DNA from: an uncultured Holophagaceae bacterium
GTDB lineage: Bacteria; Acidobacteriota; Holophagae; Holophagales; Holophagaceae
Direction: 5' to 3'
Length of the DNA: 64,000 bases
Assembly (NCBI GenBank): GCA_903884655.1
Contig: CAISFO010000097.1
Coordinates: 62,001-126,000, forward strand
The first letter of the stretch is position 1; each line of letters begins with the position of its first letter. Below the pieces are notes generated by a model that did not search any database, was not told the DNA's origin, and was given only the letters and a program-made list of their open reading frames with translations. Made by a program: the position numbers and the translations under genes. Positions 6,894 through 16,213 of this stretch are shown here, in pieces.

Positions 6894-8491
6894 GGATCCT
6901 CCCCGGGGAAAAGTCGAAGGGAGGCACTGAAAATGGCGCCACCCCCCTCCCGATTGGTCCCGGCCAGATGACCGCCCCGGGCCTCGACGGTCTTGGCGGC
7001 GTGCCAGAGTCCGAACCCGCGGTTCTCGCCCTTGGTGGAGAAGCCCAGCCTGAACGGTCTGGTCAAGACATCCGGGGGTAGCCCCGGACCGCTGTCCTCC
7101 ACGGAGAGATGCAACCAGCTGCCCTCGGGCCTGAGGGAGACCTGGATCTCCCGGACGGGGGCGTCCCCGATGGCCTCCACCGCATTCTCGAGAAGGTTGC
7201 CCAGGATGGTGACGAGGTCGTGGGAGGCGGCGTCATGGGGACAGGCCGGCAGCGAGGAATCCTGGTCCAGCTGCATGCTGATGTTCTGCTCCCGCGCCGA
7301 AGAGAACCGGGCGAGCAGGAAGCCCGCGATGATGGGATCCTTGATGCGCTGGACCACGAAGCCCACCTCGTCATCCAGGCGCCCGGCGATGCCGGTGATG
7401 AACGTCTTGAGGCGGTCGTATTCCTCCAGCCGGACCAGGCCGAGGATGACATGGAGCTTGTTCATGAACTCGTGGGTCTGGGCCCGCAGAGCATCCGCAT
7501 AGAGCCGGACGCCGGTGAGCTGTTCCGCCAGGCGATTCATGTCCGTCTTGTCCCGGAAGGTGGCCACGGCTCCCGTGATGCGGCCGTCCACCAGCACGGG
7601 CACGCGGTTCGTCAGGATCTTCAAGCCCAGGATGTCGCCCTCCTGGTCGTACTCCGCCTGGCCGGTCTGGACCACGGTGCGCAGCCTGGAACTGGGCAGG
7701 ACCTCCTCGACGTTGCGACCCACCAGCTGGTCGTGGCTGCCCGCCAGCGCGAACAGACGCAGGGCCTCTTCGTTGACGATGGTGACAACCAGGTCCCGGT
7801 TAACTCCGATGATGCCTTCCCGGACCGAATGCAGCATGGCGTTGCGCTGCTGAAGCATGGTCGAGATGTCCTGGGGCTCCATGCCCAGCAGGATCCCCTT
7901 GATCCGGCCGGTCACGTACATGGCGCCAAGGATGCCCGCAGCGAAGCCGATGACACCCCCAAGCGCGATGCGCTTCCGCACGCTCACCACGGTGCGGTCG
8001 ACCCCGGACTGCAGGATGCCCACCGCGACGGCCCCCACCTGGCGGTCCCCCTTCCAGACGGGCGTGAAGGCGCGCAGGGAGACGCCCAGGGTGCCTCTGG
8101 CCACCGAAAGGTAGGAGCGTCCCCGGAACACATCCGCCTCGTCGCCACCGGCGAACCGGGCCCCGAGCAGGGTCGGATTGGGATGCGAAAGGCGCAGGCC
8201 ATCCATGTCCATGACCACGACGTAGTCCGAGCTAGACTGGATCCGGAGCCGTTCCGCGAAGTCCTGGACCTCCTTCCGGGGCCGCTGCCCGGTCAAGCCC
8301 TCCCTCACCAGATCAGCCTCGGCCGTGATCCGGGACAGGAGGACCACCTTCTCGCCCGCGGCCTCGCGGGTCTGCTGCTCCATGCGCCAGTCCACCATGA
8401 GGCCTGTGACGAGGACAGCCAGGCCCAGGATCAGGGCCACCAGGAGCGTGATCCTGGCCCTGAGTTGGAGGATCGGGCGCGTCCATGGCAT
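6890..8491 (-). CDS. CitA/DcuS-type sensor histidine kinase
   Basis: 533 residues from the ATG at 8491; a TTG 60 bases earlier is possible but adds a non-hydrophobic tail. Layout: membrane helix at about 12-34, periplasmic sensor domain about 35-180, second helix about 183-205, cytoplasmic PAS domain about 215-320, then a kinase core. The phospho-acceptor His340 lies in AQTHEFMNKLHVI, the form typical of CitA, DcuS and MalK. ATP-binding boxes NLLENAVEAI, DSGPGLP and GFGLWHA are intact. Known members sense citrate or C4-dicarboxylates through the periplasmic domain; which of these applies here is not visible. Confidence 0.92.
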   Translation of the reverse strand: MPWTRPILQLRARITLLVALILGLAVLVTGLMVDWRMEQQTREAAGEKVVLLSRITAEADLVREGLTGQRPRKEVQDFAERLRIQSSSDYVVVMDMDGLRLSHPNPTLLGARFAGGDEADVFRGRSYLSVARGTLGVSLRAFTPVWKGDRQVGAVAVGILQSGVDRTVVSVRKRIALGGVIGFAAGILGAMYVTGRIKGILLGMEPQDISTMLQQRNAMLHSVREGIIGVNRDLVVTIVNEEALRLFALAGSHDQLVGRNVEEVLPSSRLRTVVQTGQAEYDQEGDILGLKILTNRVPVLVDGRITGAVATFRDKTDMNRLAEQLTGVRLYADALRAQTHEFMNKLHVILGLVRLEEYDRLKTFITGIAGRLDDEVGFVVQRIKDPIIAGFLLARFSSAREQNISMQLDQDSSLPACPHDAASHDLVTILGNLLENAVEAIGDAPVREIQVSLRPEGSWLHLSVEDSGPGLPPDVLTRPFRLGFSTKGENRGFGLWHAAKTVEARGGHLAGTNREGGGAIFSASLRLFPGEDP

Positions 8492-8596
8492 GGGAGGGTC
8501 TCGAAGGGGGAAGCCAGGCCTTACCTTCGCCCAGGCTCCAGTGCGGGTCAAGCCGGAGCCGCCGCAGCTGGTCCTCCTGAGAGCTCGACCTGGCGT

Positions 8597-9883
8597 TCAG
8601 GCCGTCCGGACTCCGGGTTCTGCCCTGCGCCGGTAGAGGATCAGGGTTCCAGCAAGGCCGCACAGGGCCGCGAACATCATCCAGAAACCGGGAGCACCCT
8701 TGTCGCCCGTGGCCTGGATCAGCCACGTCGAAACGGCCGGCGTGAAGCCGCCGAACAGGGCCGTCGCCAGGCTGTAGGCCAGGGAGAATCCGACCGTCCG
8801 GACCTCCTCCGGCATCACTTCCGTCAGGGCCACCACCATGGCGCCGTTGTAGCCGCCGTAGAGGAAGGACAGCCAGAGCTCCACCACCAGCATGCGCTGG
8901 AAGGTCGGTCCCTGGACGAGCCAGGCGAGCGAGGGGTAGGCGGTCAGCAGCGCTAGGACCGAAAAGACCAGCAGCACGGGTCGCCGACCGATCCGATCCG
9001 AGAGCGCCCCCATGACCGGCAGCCAGAAGAGGTTCGACACGCCGATGCAGAGGGTGACGATGAGGCTGTCGGCACTGGTGAGCTTTAGCACTGTCTTGCC
9101 GAAGGTGGGCGTGTAGACCGTGATGAGGTAGAAGGAAATGGTGGTCATGACCACCAGGAGCATGCCGGCTCCGACGATGTCCCAGTTCTCGACCATCGAC
9201 CGGAAGACCTCTCGCAGGTCGGGATGGCGCTTGCGGGCCAGGAAGGCCTGGGTCTCCTGAAGCGACCGGCGGATGACGAAGATGAGGGGCACGATCAGGC
9301 AGCCGATGAAGAAGGGAATCCGCCAGCCCCAGGCCGCCATGGCCTCGGGGGCCATCCAGAGGTTCAACTCGTAGCCGATGGCCGCGGCCGCGATGATGGC
9401 GACCTGTTGGCTGCCGGACTGCCAGCTGACATAGAAGCCCTTGTGACCCGGTGTGGCCATTTCTGAGAGGTAGACCGAGACTCCTCCCAGCTCGACTCCT
9501 GCCGAAAAGCCCTGGAAGAGCCTGCCCACCAGGACAATGCAGGGCGCGGCCAAGCCGATAGCGGTGTAGCCGGGCACGAAGGCGATCAGGACCGTGCCGA
9601 AGGCCATGAGGGCCAGGGTGGCAATGAGTCCTTTGCGGCGCCCGACCCGGTCGATGTAGGCACCCAGGATGATGGCGCCGAGCGGGCGCATCAGGAAGCC
9701 CGCGCCGAAGGTGCCGAAGGTGAGCATGAGGGAGGCGAATTCGCTGCTGGCGGGGAAGAATGTTTTCGAGATGTGGTTGGCGTAGAACCCGAACAAGAAG
9801 AAATCGAACATCTCCAGGAAATTGCCACTGGTGACCCGCAGCACCGCTCCGAGCTTCGAGGGGGTTCCCTGCCATTGGGTCAT
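8597..9883 (-). CDS. Citrate/tricarballylate-type proton symporter (MFS, MHS family)
   Basis: 428 residues with 12 predicted membrane helices. The opening GNFLEMFDFFLFGFYA and the loop motifs DRVGRRKG (after helix 2) and SDRIGRRP (after helix 8) mark the metabolite:H+ symporter branch that includes citrate carriers and TcuC/CitA. Its start codon overlaps the stop of the upstream kinase gene by four bases. The next genes downstream encode a CitA/DcuS-type system and DctA, which supports a tri- or dicarboxylate substrate. Alternative MHS substrates such as alpha-ketoglutarate or shikimate cannot be excluded. Confidence 0.85.
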   Translation of the reverse strand: MTQWQGTPSKLGAVLRVTSGNFLEMFDFFLFGFYANHISKTFFPASSEFASLMLTFGTFGAGFLMRPLGAIILGAYIDRVGRRKGLIATLALMAFGTVLIAFVPGYTAIGLAAPCIVLVGRLFQGFSAGVELGGVSVYLSEMATPGHKGFYVSWQSGSQQVAIIAAAAIGYELNLWMAPEAMAAWGWRIPFFIGCLIVPLIFVIRRSLQETQAFLARKRHPDLREVFRSMVENWDIVGAGMLLVVMTTISFYLITVYTPTFGKTVLKLTSADSLIVTLCIGVSNLFWLPVMGALSDRIGRRPVLLVFSVLALLTAYPSLAWLVQGPTFQRMLVVELWLSFLYGGYNGAMVVALTEVMPEEVRTVGFSLAYSLATALFGGFTPAVSTWLIQATGDKGAPGFWMMFAALCGLAGTLILYRRRAEPGVRTA

Positions 9884-12045
9884 TCAGCGCCCTCGGGGTG
9901 CAGAAGGGCCTGGAAGCGGGGGTGGGAGCGGATCGATTCGAAGTCCGAATCCTGGGCCATCCATTCGCGGTTGACCCAGCCCACCTGGATGCAGCTTTCC
10001 AGAGCGGAAAGGGCCTTCTCGACCTCGCCGCACTTGGCATAGACGCAGGCCGCATTGTAGAGGACCGAGGGTTCCTGGTCGGCCATCTCGATGGCTCGAT
10101 CCAGGAGGCGGAGGCCCTCATCCCGCTGACCCCGGTCCACGAGGGCCCCGGCACAGAGGTACATGGCCCGCAGGTCGCCCGGATCCCGGGCCAGTTGCCG
10201 CCGCGCCAGCTCGATCCCCTTCCGCTGGGAGGCTTCGACCTCCGCGGACCGGCCACCTTCGTGGTAGATCATCGAAAGCAGCAGGGGTGCCTGATAGTCT
10301 TCGGGCCGGACCTTCATGGCGGTGGTCCAGAGCTGCTCGGCGTCACCATGCCTGCCCTCGGTGAACCGCATGCGGCCGAACAGCCAGTAGGCTTCCCAGA
10401 GCTGGGGGTTGAGGCGGATCGCCGTGTTGAATTCGACCGCCGAATCCTCCCAGCGCCGGGTGAGCGCCAGGGCCGCTCCGCGTGCCACATGGACCTCGGC
10501 GAGATCCGGTGCCAGGGCGAGCGCCCGCTGGCTCGCCGCTTCCGCCCGAACCATGTCTTCGTTGCGGGCGCCGAACCAGGCATACAACCAATGGGACACC
10601 TCGGCCAAGGTGGCATGGGCCAGGGCGAAATCGGGGTCCAGCTCGATGGCCTTCTCCAGGAGCGGCAAGGTCATGCGGAGGTTGCGCAGCGAGTTGAGGA
10701 TCTGCCTCGCCCGCAGGTACAGCTCGTAGGCATCGAGGCTGGTGGTCCGCCGGGCCTGCAGCGCATCCCGATCATGCTGGGTCAGCACCAGCCTCAACGC
10801 GCGGGCCACGCTTTCGGCGATCTCCTCCTGGATGGCGAACACATCCTCCATCTGACGGTCGAAGCGCTCGGACCACAGCTGGAGGCCATCCACCGCGTTC
10901 ACCAGCTGGACCGTGACCCGCAGGCGCTCCCCGGCGCGCCGTACGCTGCCCTCCAGCATGGCGCCCACGCCCAGCCGTTCCCCGATGGTCCGCACATCCA
11001 TGCCGGAACCGCGGAACTGGAAGGAGGAGGTACGGGAGGCGACCCGGACGCCCTTCAGCCGCGCCAAGGCCGCCGTGAGCTCCTCCGCGAGGCCGTCGCA
11101 GAAGTACTCCTGGTCGTGGGCCGGGCTCAGATCGGCGAAGGGCAGCACGGCCACCGAGGGCAGGGAGGGCGCCGCGAGCGGAGCGGGCACGGCTTCGGGG
11201 TGCGAGCCCACGGCCTCGAGGGCGAAGAGGAATTCCCGGGCCGACTGGAAGCGATCTTCGCTCCGCTTGGCCAGGCAGCGGCGGAGGATGCGTTCGAGGC
11301 CCGCGGACACGGGCCGCTCGGGCCGTGGCGCCGGAGGATCGTCCCGCAGGATCGCGGCCTGGGCCTCGGCGTACGAGGGCCGGCCGAAGGCCCGCTGGCC
11401 GGTGAGCATTTCGTACAAGAGGATGCCGAGGGCGAACAGGTCGGAACGGTGGTCGGTGGGCTGCCCGCGGACCTGCTCGGGAGCCATGTAACCCGGGGTG
11501 CCGAGGATGGTGCCCACTTCGGTCTGGCCAAGGGTCTGCGCGGAGCTCAGGTCCGGATGGGAGGGCGGCTCGAACATGCGGGCCAGGCCGAAGTCCAGGA
11601 TCTTGGCCTGGCCATCGCGGGTCAGGAAGACGTTGTCGGGCTTGAGGTCCCGGTGGATGATCCCCTTTTCGTGGGCGGCGGCCAAACCACGGCCGATCTG
11701 CAGCGCGAATTCCACGGCCTGGACCACCGGGAGGTCCCCATCCGACATCCGCGCCCGCAGCGTCTCACCCTCCAGGAGTTCGAAGACCACGAAGGGCGTC
11801 CCCGTCACGCTCACGTCGTACACGGCGAGGACATTGGGGTGGCTGACCGCGGCCGTGGCGCGGGCCTCGGTCTCGAAGCGCCGCAACCGGTCGGGCGATG
11901 CGGCCAGCTCCGGCGGCAGGACCTTGATGGCCACTTCCCGTCCGAGGCGCGTGTCCCGGGCCCGGTACACCTCGCCCATGCCCCCGGCTCCCAGGGGGGA
12001 GACGATGATGTAGGGACCCAGGGCATCTCCGGCGGCGTGAGGCAT
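9880..12045 (-). CDS. Ser/Thr protein kinase with TolB-like and TPR domains
   Basis: 721 residues from the ATG at 12045 (GGAG five bases upstream); a start 43 codons earlier is open but lacks this. Residues 10-270 are a PknB-type kinase: GAGGMGEVY loop, Lys41, HRDLKPDN at 131-138, DFG at 151-153 and a GTPGYMAPEQ activation segment, so it should be active. Around 300-420 is the domain beginning AVLPFADLS, which is found in many Acidobacteria and cyclase-like regulators. The C-terminal 300 residues are TPR-like helices. There is no transmembrane segment, so it is probably cytoplasmic. It overlaps the citrate-type symporter gene by four bases. The leader at 12107-12127 has a small GGAG/CTCC hairpin next to a six-T run on the minus strand. 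Confidence 0.9.
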   Translation of the reverse strand: MPHAAGDALGPYIIVSPLGAGGMGEVYRARDTRLGREVAIKVLPPELAASPDRLRRFETEARATAAVSHPNVLAVYDVSVTGTPFVVFELLEGETLRARMSDGDLPVVQAVEFALQIGRGLAAAHEKGIIHRDLKPDNVFLTRDGQAKILDFGLARMFEPPSHPDLSSAQTLGQTEVGTILGTPGYMAPEQVRGQPTDHRSDLFALGILLYEMLTGQRAFGRPSYAEAQAAILRDDPPAPRPERPVSAGLERILRRCLAKRSEDRFQSAREFLFALEAVGSHPEAVPAPLAAPSLPSVAVLPFADLSPAHDQEYFCDGLAEELTAALARLKGVRVASRTSSFQFRGSGMDVRTIGERLGVGAMLEGSVRRAGERLRVTVQLVNAVDGLQLWSERFDRQMEDVFAIQEEIAESVARALRLVLTQHDRDALQARRTTSLDAYELYLRARQILNSLRNLRMTLPLLEKAIELDPDFALAHATLAEVSHWLYAWFGARNEDMVRAEAASQRALALAPDLAEVHVARGAALALTRRWEDSAVEFNTAIRLNPQLWEAYWLFGRMRFTEGRHGDAEQLWTTAMKVRPEDYQAPLLLSMIYHEGGRSAEVEASQRKGIELARRQLARDPGDLRAMYLCAGALVDRGQRDEGLRLLDRAIEMADQEPSVLYNAACVYAKCGEVEKALSALESCIQVGWVNREWMAQDSDFESIRSHPRFQALLHPEGAE

Positions 12046-12215
12046 GGCTCCATGATCCAGGCGTGGAAAGGCCCCATTCTGACCAGGACCGAAACCGAAG
12101 GGCCATAAAAAAGGCGGAGCCGCTCCTTTCCGGAAGCAGCAGGAACAACTGAACATTCGCGTGGGACTTCCCAACCACTGCTGACTATCATGAGGTCAAC
12201 CACCTGAGGTGCCGA

Positions 12216-13673
12216 TTGGGGACCGAGTCATCCCGAGCGTCCGACCTCAGGGGCTTCCTGCGCGAAATCCGCCGAGTCGAGACCCAGCTGCGGTTGAGGC
12301 AGGCCCGGGATCGCATCGAGGACCTGGAGCACAAGCTCGTGGCACTCAGCCAGCAGGACGCTGTCACGGGACTGCCCAACCAGGTCCGCTTCGCGGATCG
12401 CCTCGACCAGGCCATCCTCCAGACCCAGCGTGCGGATCACCTGGTGGGCGTCCTGGTGCTGGACCTCGACCGGTTCAAACGCGTCAATGAGCTGGTGGGA
12501 CATTCGGGCGGGGATGAGGTGCTGCGCCAGGTCGCGCAGCGGCTGGAGGGAGTCCTGCGCCAGGGGGACACCCTCGCCTGCATGGGCGGTGGGCGGTTCA
12601 TGGTGCTGGTGCCGAAGCTGAACAAGGACCTGGATGCCACGAAAGTGGGCAAGAATCTCCTGGAAGCCTTCCGATCTCCCTTCAAGGCGCTGGGTCGGGG
12701 CCTGCAACTCAGCACGAGCGTCGGCATCTGCGTCTTCCCCCAGGATGGCCTGGATGCCTCGGCCCTGCTGGCCCACGCCGAATCCGCCATGTACCGGGCC
12801 AAGGAACGGGGCGGCAACCGGCTCGAATGCTTCACGACGACGCTGAACCAGGTCTCCCTGGAGCGGCAGGAAATGGAGCATTGCCTGCGCGAAGCCATGC
12901 AGAACGGCGAGCTGCAGATGTACTACCAGCCACAGTTCCACATGGACGGCAGCCTCGCCGGAGCGGAAGCGCTGATCCGATGGAACCATCCCCTGCTGGG
13001 CCTGGTCCCGCCCACGAAGTTCATCCCCCTGGCCGAAGAGAACCGGCTCATCCTGCCCATCGGCGAATGGGCGCTCAGGGAGTCCTGCAACCAGATGGCC
13101 CACTGGCAGTCGCTCACCTCCATGCCGTTGCTGCTCGCCGTCAACGTATCCGCCCTGCAGTTCGCCAACGGTGACTGGGATGCCTGCGTGGTGCGGGCGC
13201 TGGTGGAATCGGGACTCAAACCCGACCGTCTCGAGCTGGAGCTCACCGAGAGTCTGGTCATGCGCCAGGGCCACGAGGATGTCCGCCCTCTCCACCGCCT
13301 GCGGGAGATCGGCACCCGCATCGCCATCGACGATTTCGGCACCGGCTACAGCTCGCTGGGCTACCTCCAGCGCCTGCCCATCACCACCCTCAAGCTGGAC
13401 CAGACCTTCATCTCCGCCCTCCAGCCCGAGGAGTCCGAGATCTCCTCCGAGCACATCGTCCGTGCCATCATCCAGCTCGCCCACAGCCTCAAGCTCACCG
13501 TCGTCGCCGAAGGGGTGGAGACCGAAGGCCAGCGGGACATGCTGGAGCTGCTGGGCTGCGACTGCCTCCAGGGGTTCCTCCTGGGCCGCCCCCTTCCTGC
13601 GGACGCTTTCGAGGCCCTCCTGGAATCCATGGCCGCCAAGGCCTTCCTCGAAGATCCGCGCAGGGAGCGCTGA
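12216..13673 (+). CDS. c-di-GMP phosphodiesterase (EAL) with degenerate GGDEF domain
   Basis: 485 residues, starting at a TTG with GAGGT just upstream; no ATG or GTG gives a complete domain. A short coiled N-terminus leads to a GGDEF domain (about 45-205) whose catalytic loop reads GGGRF at 124-128 instead of GG[D/E]EF, so cyclase activity is probably lost. The EAL domain (about 225-475) is intact: E251-A-L, the Asn in VNVSALQF, ELTES, DDFGTGYSS, the Lys in LKLDQTF, EGVET and QGFLLGRP. It should hydrolyse c-di-GMP, perhaps with GTP bound to the dead GGDEF domain as effector. No sensor or membrane domain is present. Confidence 0.9.
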   Translation: MGTESSRASDLRGFLREIRRVETQLRLRQARDRIEDLEHKLVALSQQDAVTGLPNQVRFADRLDQAILQTQRADHLVGVLVLDLDRFKRVNELVGHSGGDEVLRQVAQRLEGVLRQGDTLACMGGGRFMVLVPKLNKDLDATKVGKNLLEAFRSPFKALGRGLQLSTSVGICVFPQDGLDASALLAHAESAMYRAKERGGNRLECFTTTLNQVSLERQEMEHCLREAMQNGELQMYYQPQFHMDGSLAGAEALIRWNHPLLGLVPPTKFIPLAEENRLILPIGEWALRESCNQMAHWQSLTSMPLLLAVNVSALQFANGDWDACVVRALVESGLKPDRLELELTESLVMRQGHEDVRPLHRLREIGTRIAIDDFGTGYSSLGYLQRLPITTLKLDQTFISALQPEESEISSEHIVRAIIQLAHSLKLTVVAEGVETEGQRDMLELLGCDCLQGFLLGRPLPADAFEALLESMAAKAFLEDPRRER

Positions 13674-13693
13674 CCTCGGCGGGATCCGAGGCC

Positions 13694-14347
13694 ATGCTCG
13701 AAATCAAGGGGATCACCGTGTCCATCTGTCCCGGAGCCGTAAGTCTCGCTTCCAGCCTCCTGGTGCTTGCGGCCCTGACCCAGGCTCCTCTCCGGGCCGC
13801 GGATCCTCCCCCGACCATGCCCTATCAGGACGTGGCCCTCATCGGCAAAGAACGGGACCCTGTGGCGGTGGGTGCCACCGCCATCTCCATCCTGAGGACC
13901 TATTTCTGGCGCGACTGGATGCCCGTGGTCGCCAAGCCGGGACCGGATGGGGGCTCGCCACTGCGCGGCCGCCTGCAGTTCTGGGTGGACAACACCAGGG
14001 GCCCGGCCACGTCGATCGCCGTCAAGATCCACCTGATGGATGAGAAGGGGAGAACCCATCCGGTTTCCATCCGAGTGGAGCCCAACTACCGCGTGTTCTC
14101 GCCCGAGGTCATGGACCAGTTCCAGGCTGGGGACTTGGCGACACGGGAGAAACTCATGGGCGAGTACCGCCTGATCTGGGACGGCACCCTCGAGGCCGGC
14201 GAAGCTCGCGTGGTGGAATTCGGTTTTTCGGACGGGCCCTACCTGCCGGCGCGAAGCCGGGTGCGGGTCGAGGTCACCTGGACGGAGGATCAGGGGCGCA
14301 CGGTGCTCATGAGGACGCCCGCCAGCTTCATCAACCGGACGGATTGA
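13694..14347 (+). CDS. Hypothetical exported protein
   Basis: 217 residues. The N-terminus has a hydrophobic stretch VSLASSLLVLAALTQAPLRA ending in Ala-x-Ala (residues 15-36), so it is probably secreted to the periplasm. The rest looks like beta-sandwich sequence (FWVDNTRG, VRVEVTWTED), with several Trp and charged residues and no Cys pair. I recognise no family. It starts 20 bases after the EAL gene on the same strand, so it may share its transcript. Confidence 0.65.
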   Translation: MLEIKGITVSICPGAVSLASSLLVLAALTQAPLRAADPPPTMPYQDVALIGKERDPVAVGATAISILRTYFWRDWMPVVAKPGPDGGSPLRGRLQFWVDNTRGPATSIAVKIHLMDEKGRTHPVSIRVEPNYRVFSPEVMDQFQAGDLATREKLMGEYRLIWDGTLEAGEARVVEFGFSDGPYLPARSRVRVEVTWTEDQGRTVLMRTPASFINRTD

Positions 14348-14502
14348 GGGGTCGTACCCGTACTCCACTTCGCCGCGCGAGGGCTGCAGCACCGGCAGCG
14401 CGGGGCCCCTTCGGAGCCTGTAAGTCCATCGCGCCGCAACACCTGACCCAGATCAAGGGGGGCTGTGTTCTACACTGAAGTCTGCAGGCGAAAGGAACGG
14501 GG

Positions 14503-16167
14503 TTGACGAACCAGTACAACGACTTCAGGGTCACCATGGCCGCCCGGGCGCCGGGACAGGTCTCCCTGGCCCGGGGCAAAGGCGCCGTGGCCACCGCCTC
14601 CCGGCAGGCCTCGGAGCTGGCGATCCAGGTGCTGCAGGGCGGGGGCAACGCCTTCGATGCCGCCTTCTCCACCGCCTTCTCCCTCTGCATCTACCATCCC
14701 CAGGCCGGCAACCTCGGCGGTGGCGGCTACCTGCTCTTCCAGCCGAAGGGCGGGACACCCAAGGTCTTCAACTACCGGGAGCAGGCCCCGAGGGGCGCCA
14801 CCCAGAAAGACTTCCTTCGGCTCGATGGCTCCGTGGATCCCGATCGGACCTCCTTTGGCCCCACCTCGGTCTGCGTGCCCGGTACGGTCAAGGCCTTCTT
14901 CGAACTTCAGCAGCGCCACGGCAACCTGAAGGCGAGGGATCTCCTGCTGGCGGTGGCCCAGCGGGCCCGGGACGGCGCCGTCGTCACCCAGTACGAAGCG
15001 GACTGTCTCAACCGGCTCGGCCCCAAGCTCGCCACCTCCCCCGAGGCCAGGCGCATCTATGTCCGCGACAACCCATTCCAGGCGGGCGACCTGCTTCCGA
15101 ACCCCGACCTGGCCGCGACCCTGACCACCCTGGCCCAGGAAGGCGAGCAGGCCTTCTACCGCGGCCGCATCGCCGAGCAGATCGTCGCGGACCTCCAGGC
15201 CCATGGCGGATTTCTGGCCGCTGAAGACCTGGCAGATTACGCCATCCGCGAAGTGGATCCCATTTCCGTGGAGATCGCAGGCCGGCAAGTCTGGACCGTG
15301 CCCCCTGAGGGCGGTGGCGCCATGCTGCTGGACATCCTGAGCACCCTGGACCAGGCAGCCTTCCGCGGCTGCGCCTACGGCGGTCCCGAGTACTACCACT
15401 ACCTGGCCCAGGCTTCCAAGATGGCCTTCATTGATCGCATGGGCTATCTGGGGGACATGCCCCTCGGTCCCGACTATCAGAATCTGCTCACCCGGGAGAG
15501 CGCGGCTCGGCGCTTCGCCTGCATCCATCCCGCCCGGGATACCCCCACGGATGCTCTGGCCGCAAGCCTGAAGGTTGCGGGAAAGAACACCACCCACTTC
15601 GCCATCATCGATGCCGAAGGCAACGCGGTCTCCAATTCCTACACCATGAACCTCCGCTACGGTTCGAAGTGGGCGGTGGCTGGCGCGGGCTTCCTGCTCA
15701 ACGGCAGCATCGATTCCTTCTCGTTCATCGAAGGGAAGGAGAACTACTTCGGGGTCATCGGCAGCACGCCGAACCTCTTCGCCCCCGGCAAGCGCCCCGC
15801 CAGCAACATGGCTCCGGTGCTCGTGACCTCGGGCGGCACCGCCGAGATGGTGCTGGGCACGCCGGGTGGACCCACCATCCCCACCACCCTGGCGACCATG
15901 CTCACCGCCACCCTGCTCCATGGCGTGGATCCGCAGCCCCTGGTCCGGGCCAGCCGCCTTCATCACCAAGGCTGGCCCGACACCCTCTACCATGAGCCCG
16001 GCTTCGACCGCCCCGACCTGCTCGCCGCCCTGGCGGACATGGGCTACAAGGTCAAGGACAAGCAGGAACTCATCTCCGACGTGCAAGGCGTGTTCCGCAG
16101 GGGCGAAGAAGTCCTGGCCGTCAGCGACTACCGGCGGGAGGGCCTGGCGCTGGCCAATCCAGGGTGA
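14503..16167 (+). CDS. ggt: Gamma-glutamyltransferase family protein
   Basis: 554 residues, the length of the family, which cleaves or transfers gamma-glutamyl groups (for example from glutathione) after self-cleavage into two subunits. The cleavage site and nucleophile Thr363 lie in NTTHFAIID. Other marks are GGNAFDAAFS and GNLGGGGYL near the N-terminus and GTPGGPTIPTT near the C-terminus. It starts at a TTG with AAAGGA upstream; an in-frame stop at 14476 prevents a longer N-terminus. There is no signal peptide, unlike most periplasmic GGTs, so the enzyme may be cytoplasmic. Confidence 0.88.
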   Translation: MTNQYNDFRVTMAARAPGQVSLARGKGAVATASRQASELAIQVLQGGGNAFDAAFSTAFSLCIYHPQAGNLGGGGYLLFQPKGGTPKVFNYREQAPRGATQKDFLRLDGSVDPDRTSFGPTSVCVPGTVKAFFELQQRHGNLKARDLLLAVAQRARDGAVVTQYEADCLNRLGPKLATSPEARRIYVRDNPFQAGDLLPNPDLAATLTTLAQEGEQAFYRGRIAEQIVADLQAHGGFLAAEDLADYAIREVDPISVEIAGRQVWTVPPEGGGAMLLDILSTLDQAAFRGCAYGGPEYYHYLAQASKMAFIDRMGYLGDMPLGPDYQNLLTRESAARRFACIHPARDTPTDALAASLKVAGKNTTHFAIIDAEGNAVSNSYTMNLRYGSKWAVAGAGFLLNGSIDSFSFIEGKENYFGVIGSTPNLFAPGKRPASNMAPVLVTSGGTAEMVLGTPGGPTIPTTLATMLTATLLHGVDPQPLVRASRLHHQGWPDTLYHEPGFDRPDLLAALADMGYKVKDKQELISDVQGVFRRGEEVLAVSDYRREGLALANPG

Positions 16168-16213
16168 GATCGCTAAATCAGCAGGTCCGATGTCCGTTGA
16201 AGTGGTTGATTGG

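Noticed and set aside
7109..8956. Plus-strand open frame of 615 codons
   Set aside because: Antisense to the CitA/DcuS-type kinase and the symporter; composition is typical of a GC-rich shadow frame.
8313..10256. Minus-strand open frame of 647 codons in another frame
   Set aside because: Overlaps the symporter and the kinase genes out of frame; Pro, His, Arg-rich with no motif.
9898..12108. Plus-strand open frame of 736 codons
   Set aside because: Lies opposite the Ser/Thr kinase, whose catalytic motifs are intact; no own evidence.
12107..12127. Intrinsic terminator
   Set aside because: The stem is only four pairs and, on the strand with the T-run, it lies upstream of the kinase gene, so a terminator call is not supported; noted only in the kinase entry.
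14470..16086. Minus-strand open frame of 538 codons
   Set aside because: Antisense to the gamma-glutamyltransferase gene; no conserved motif.
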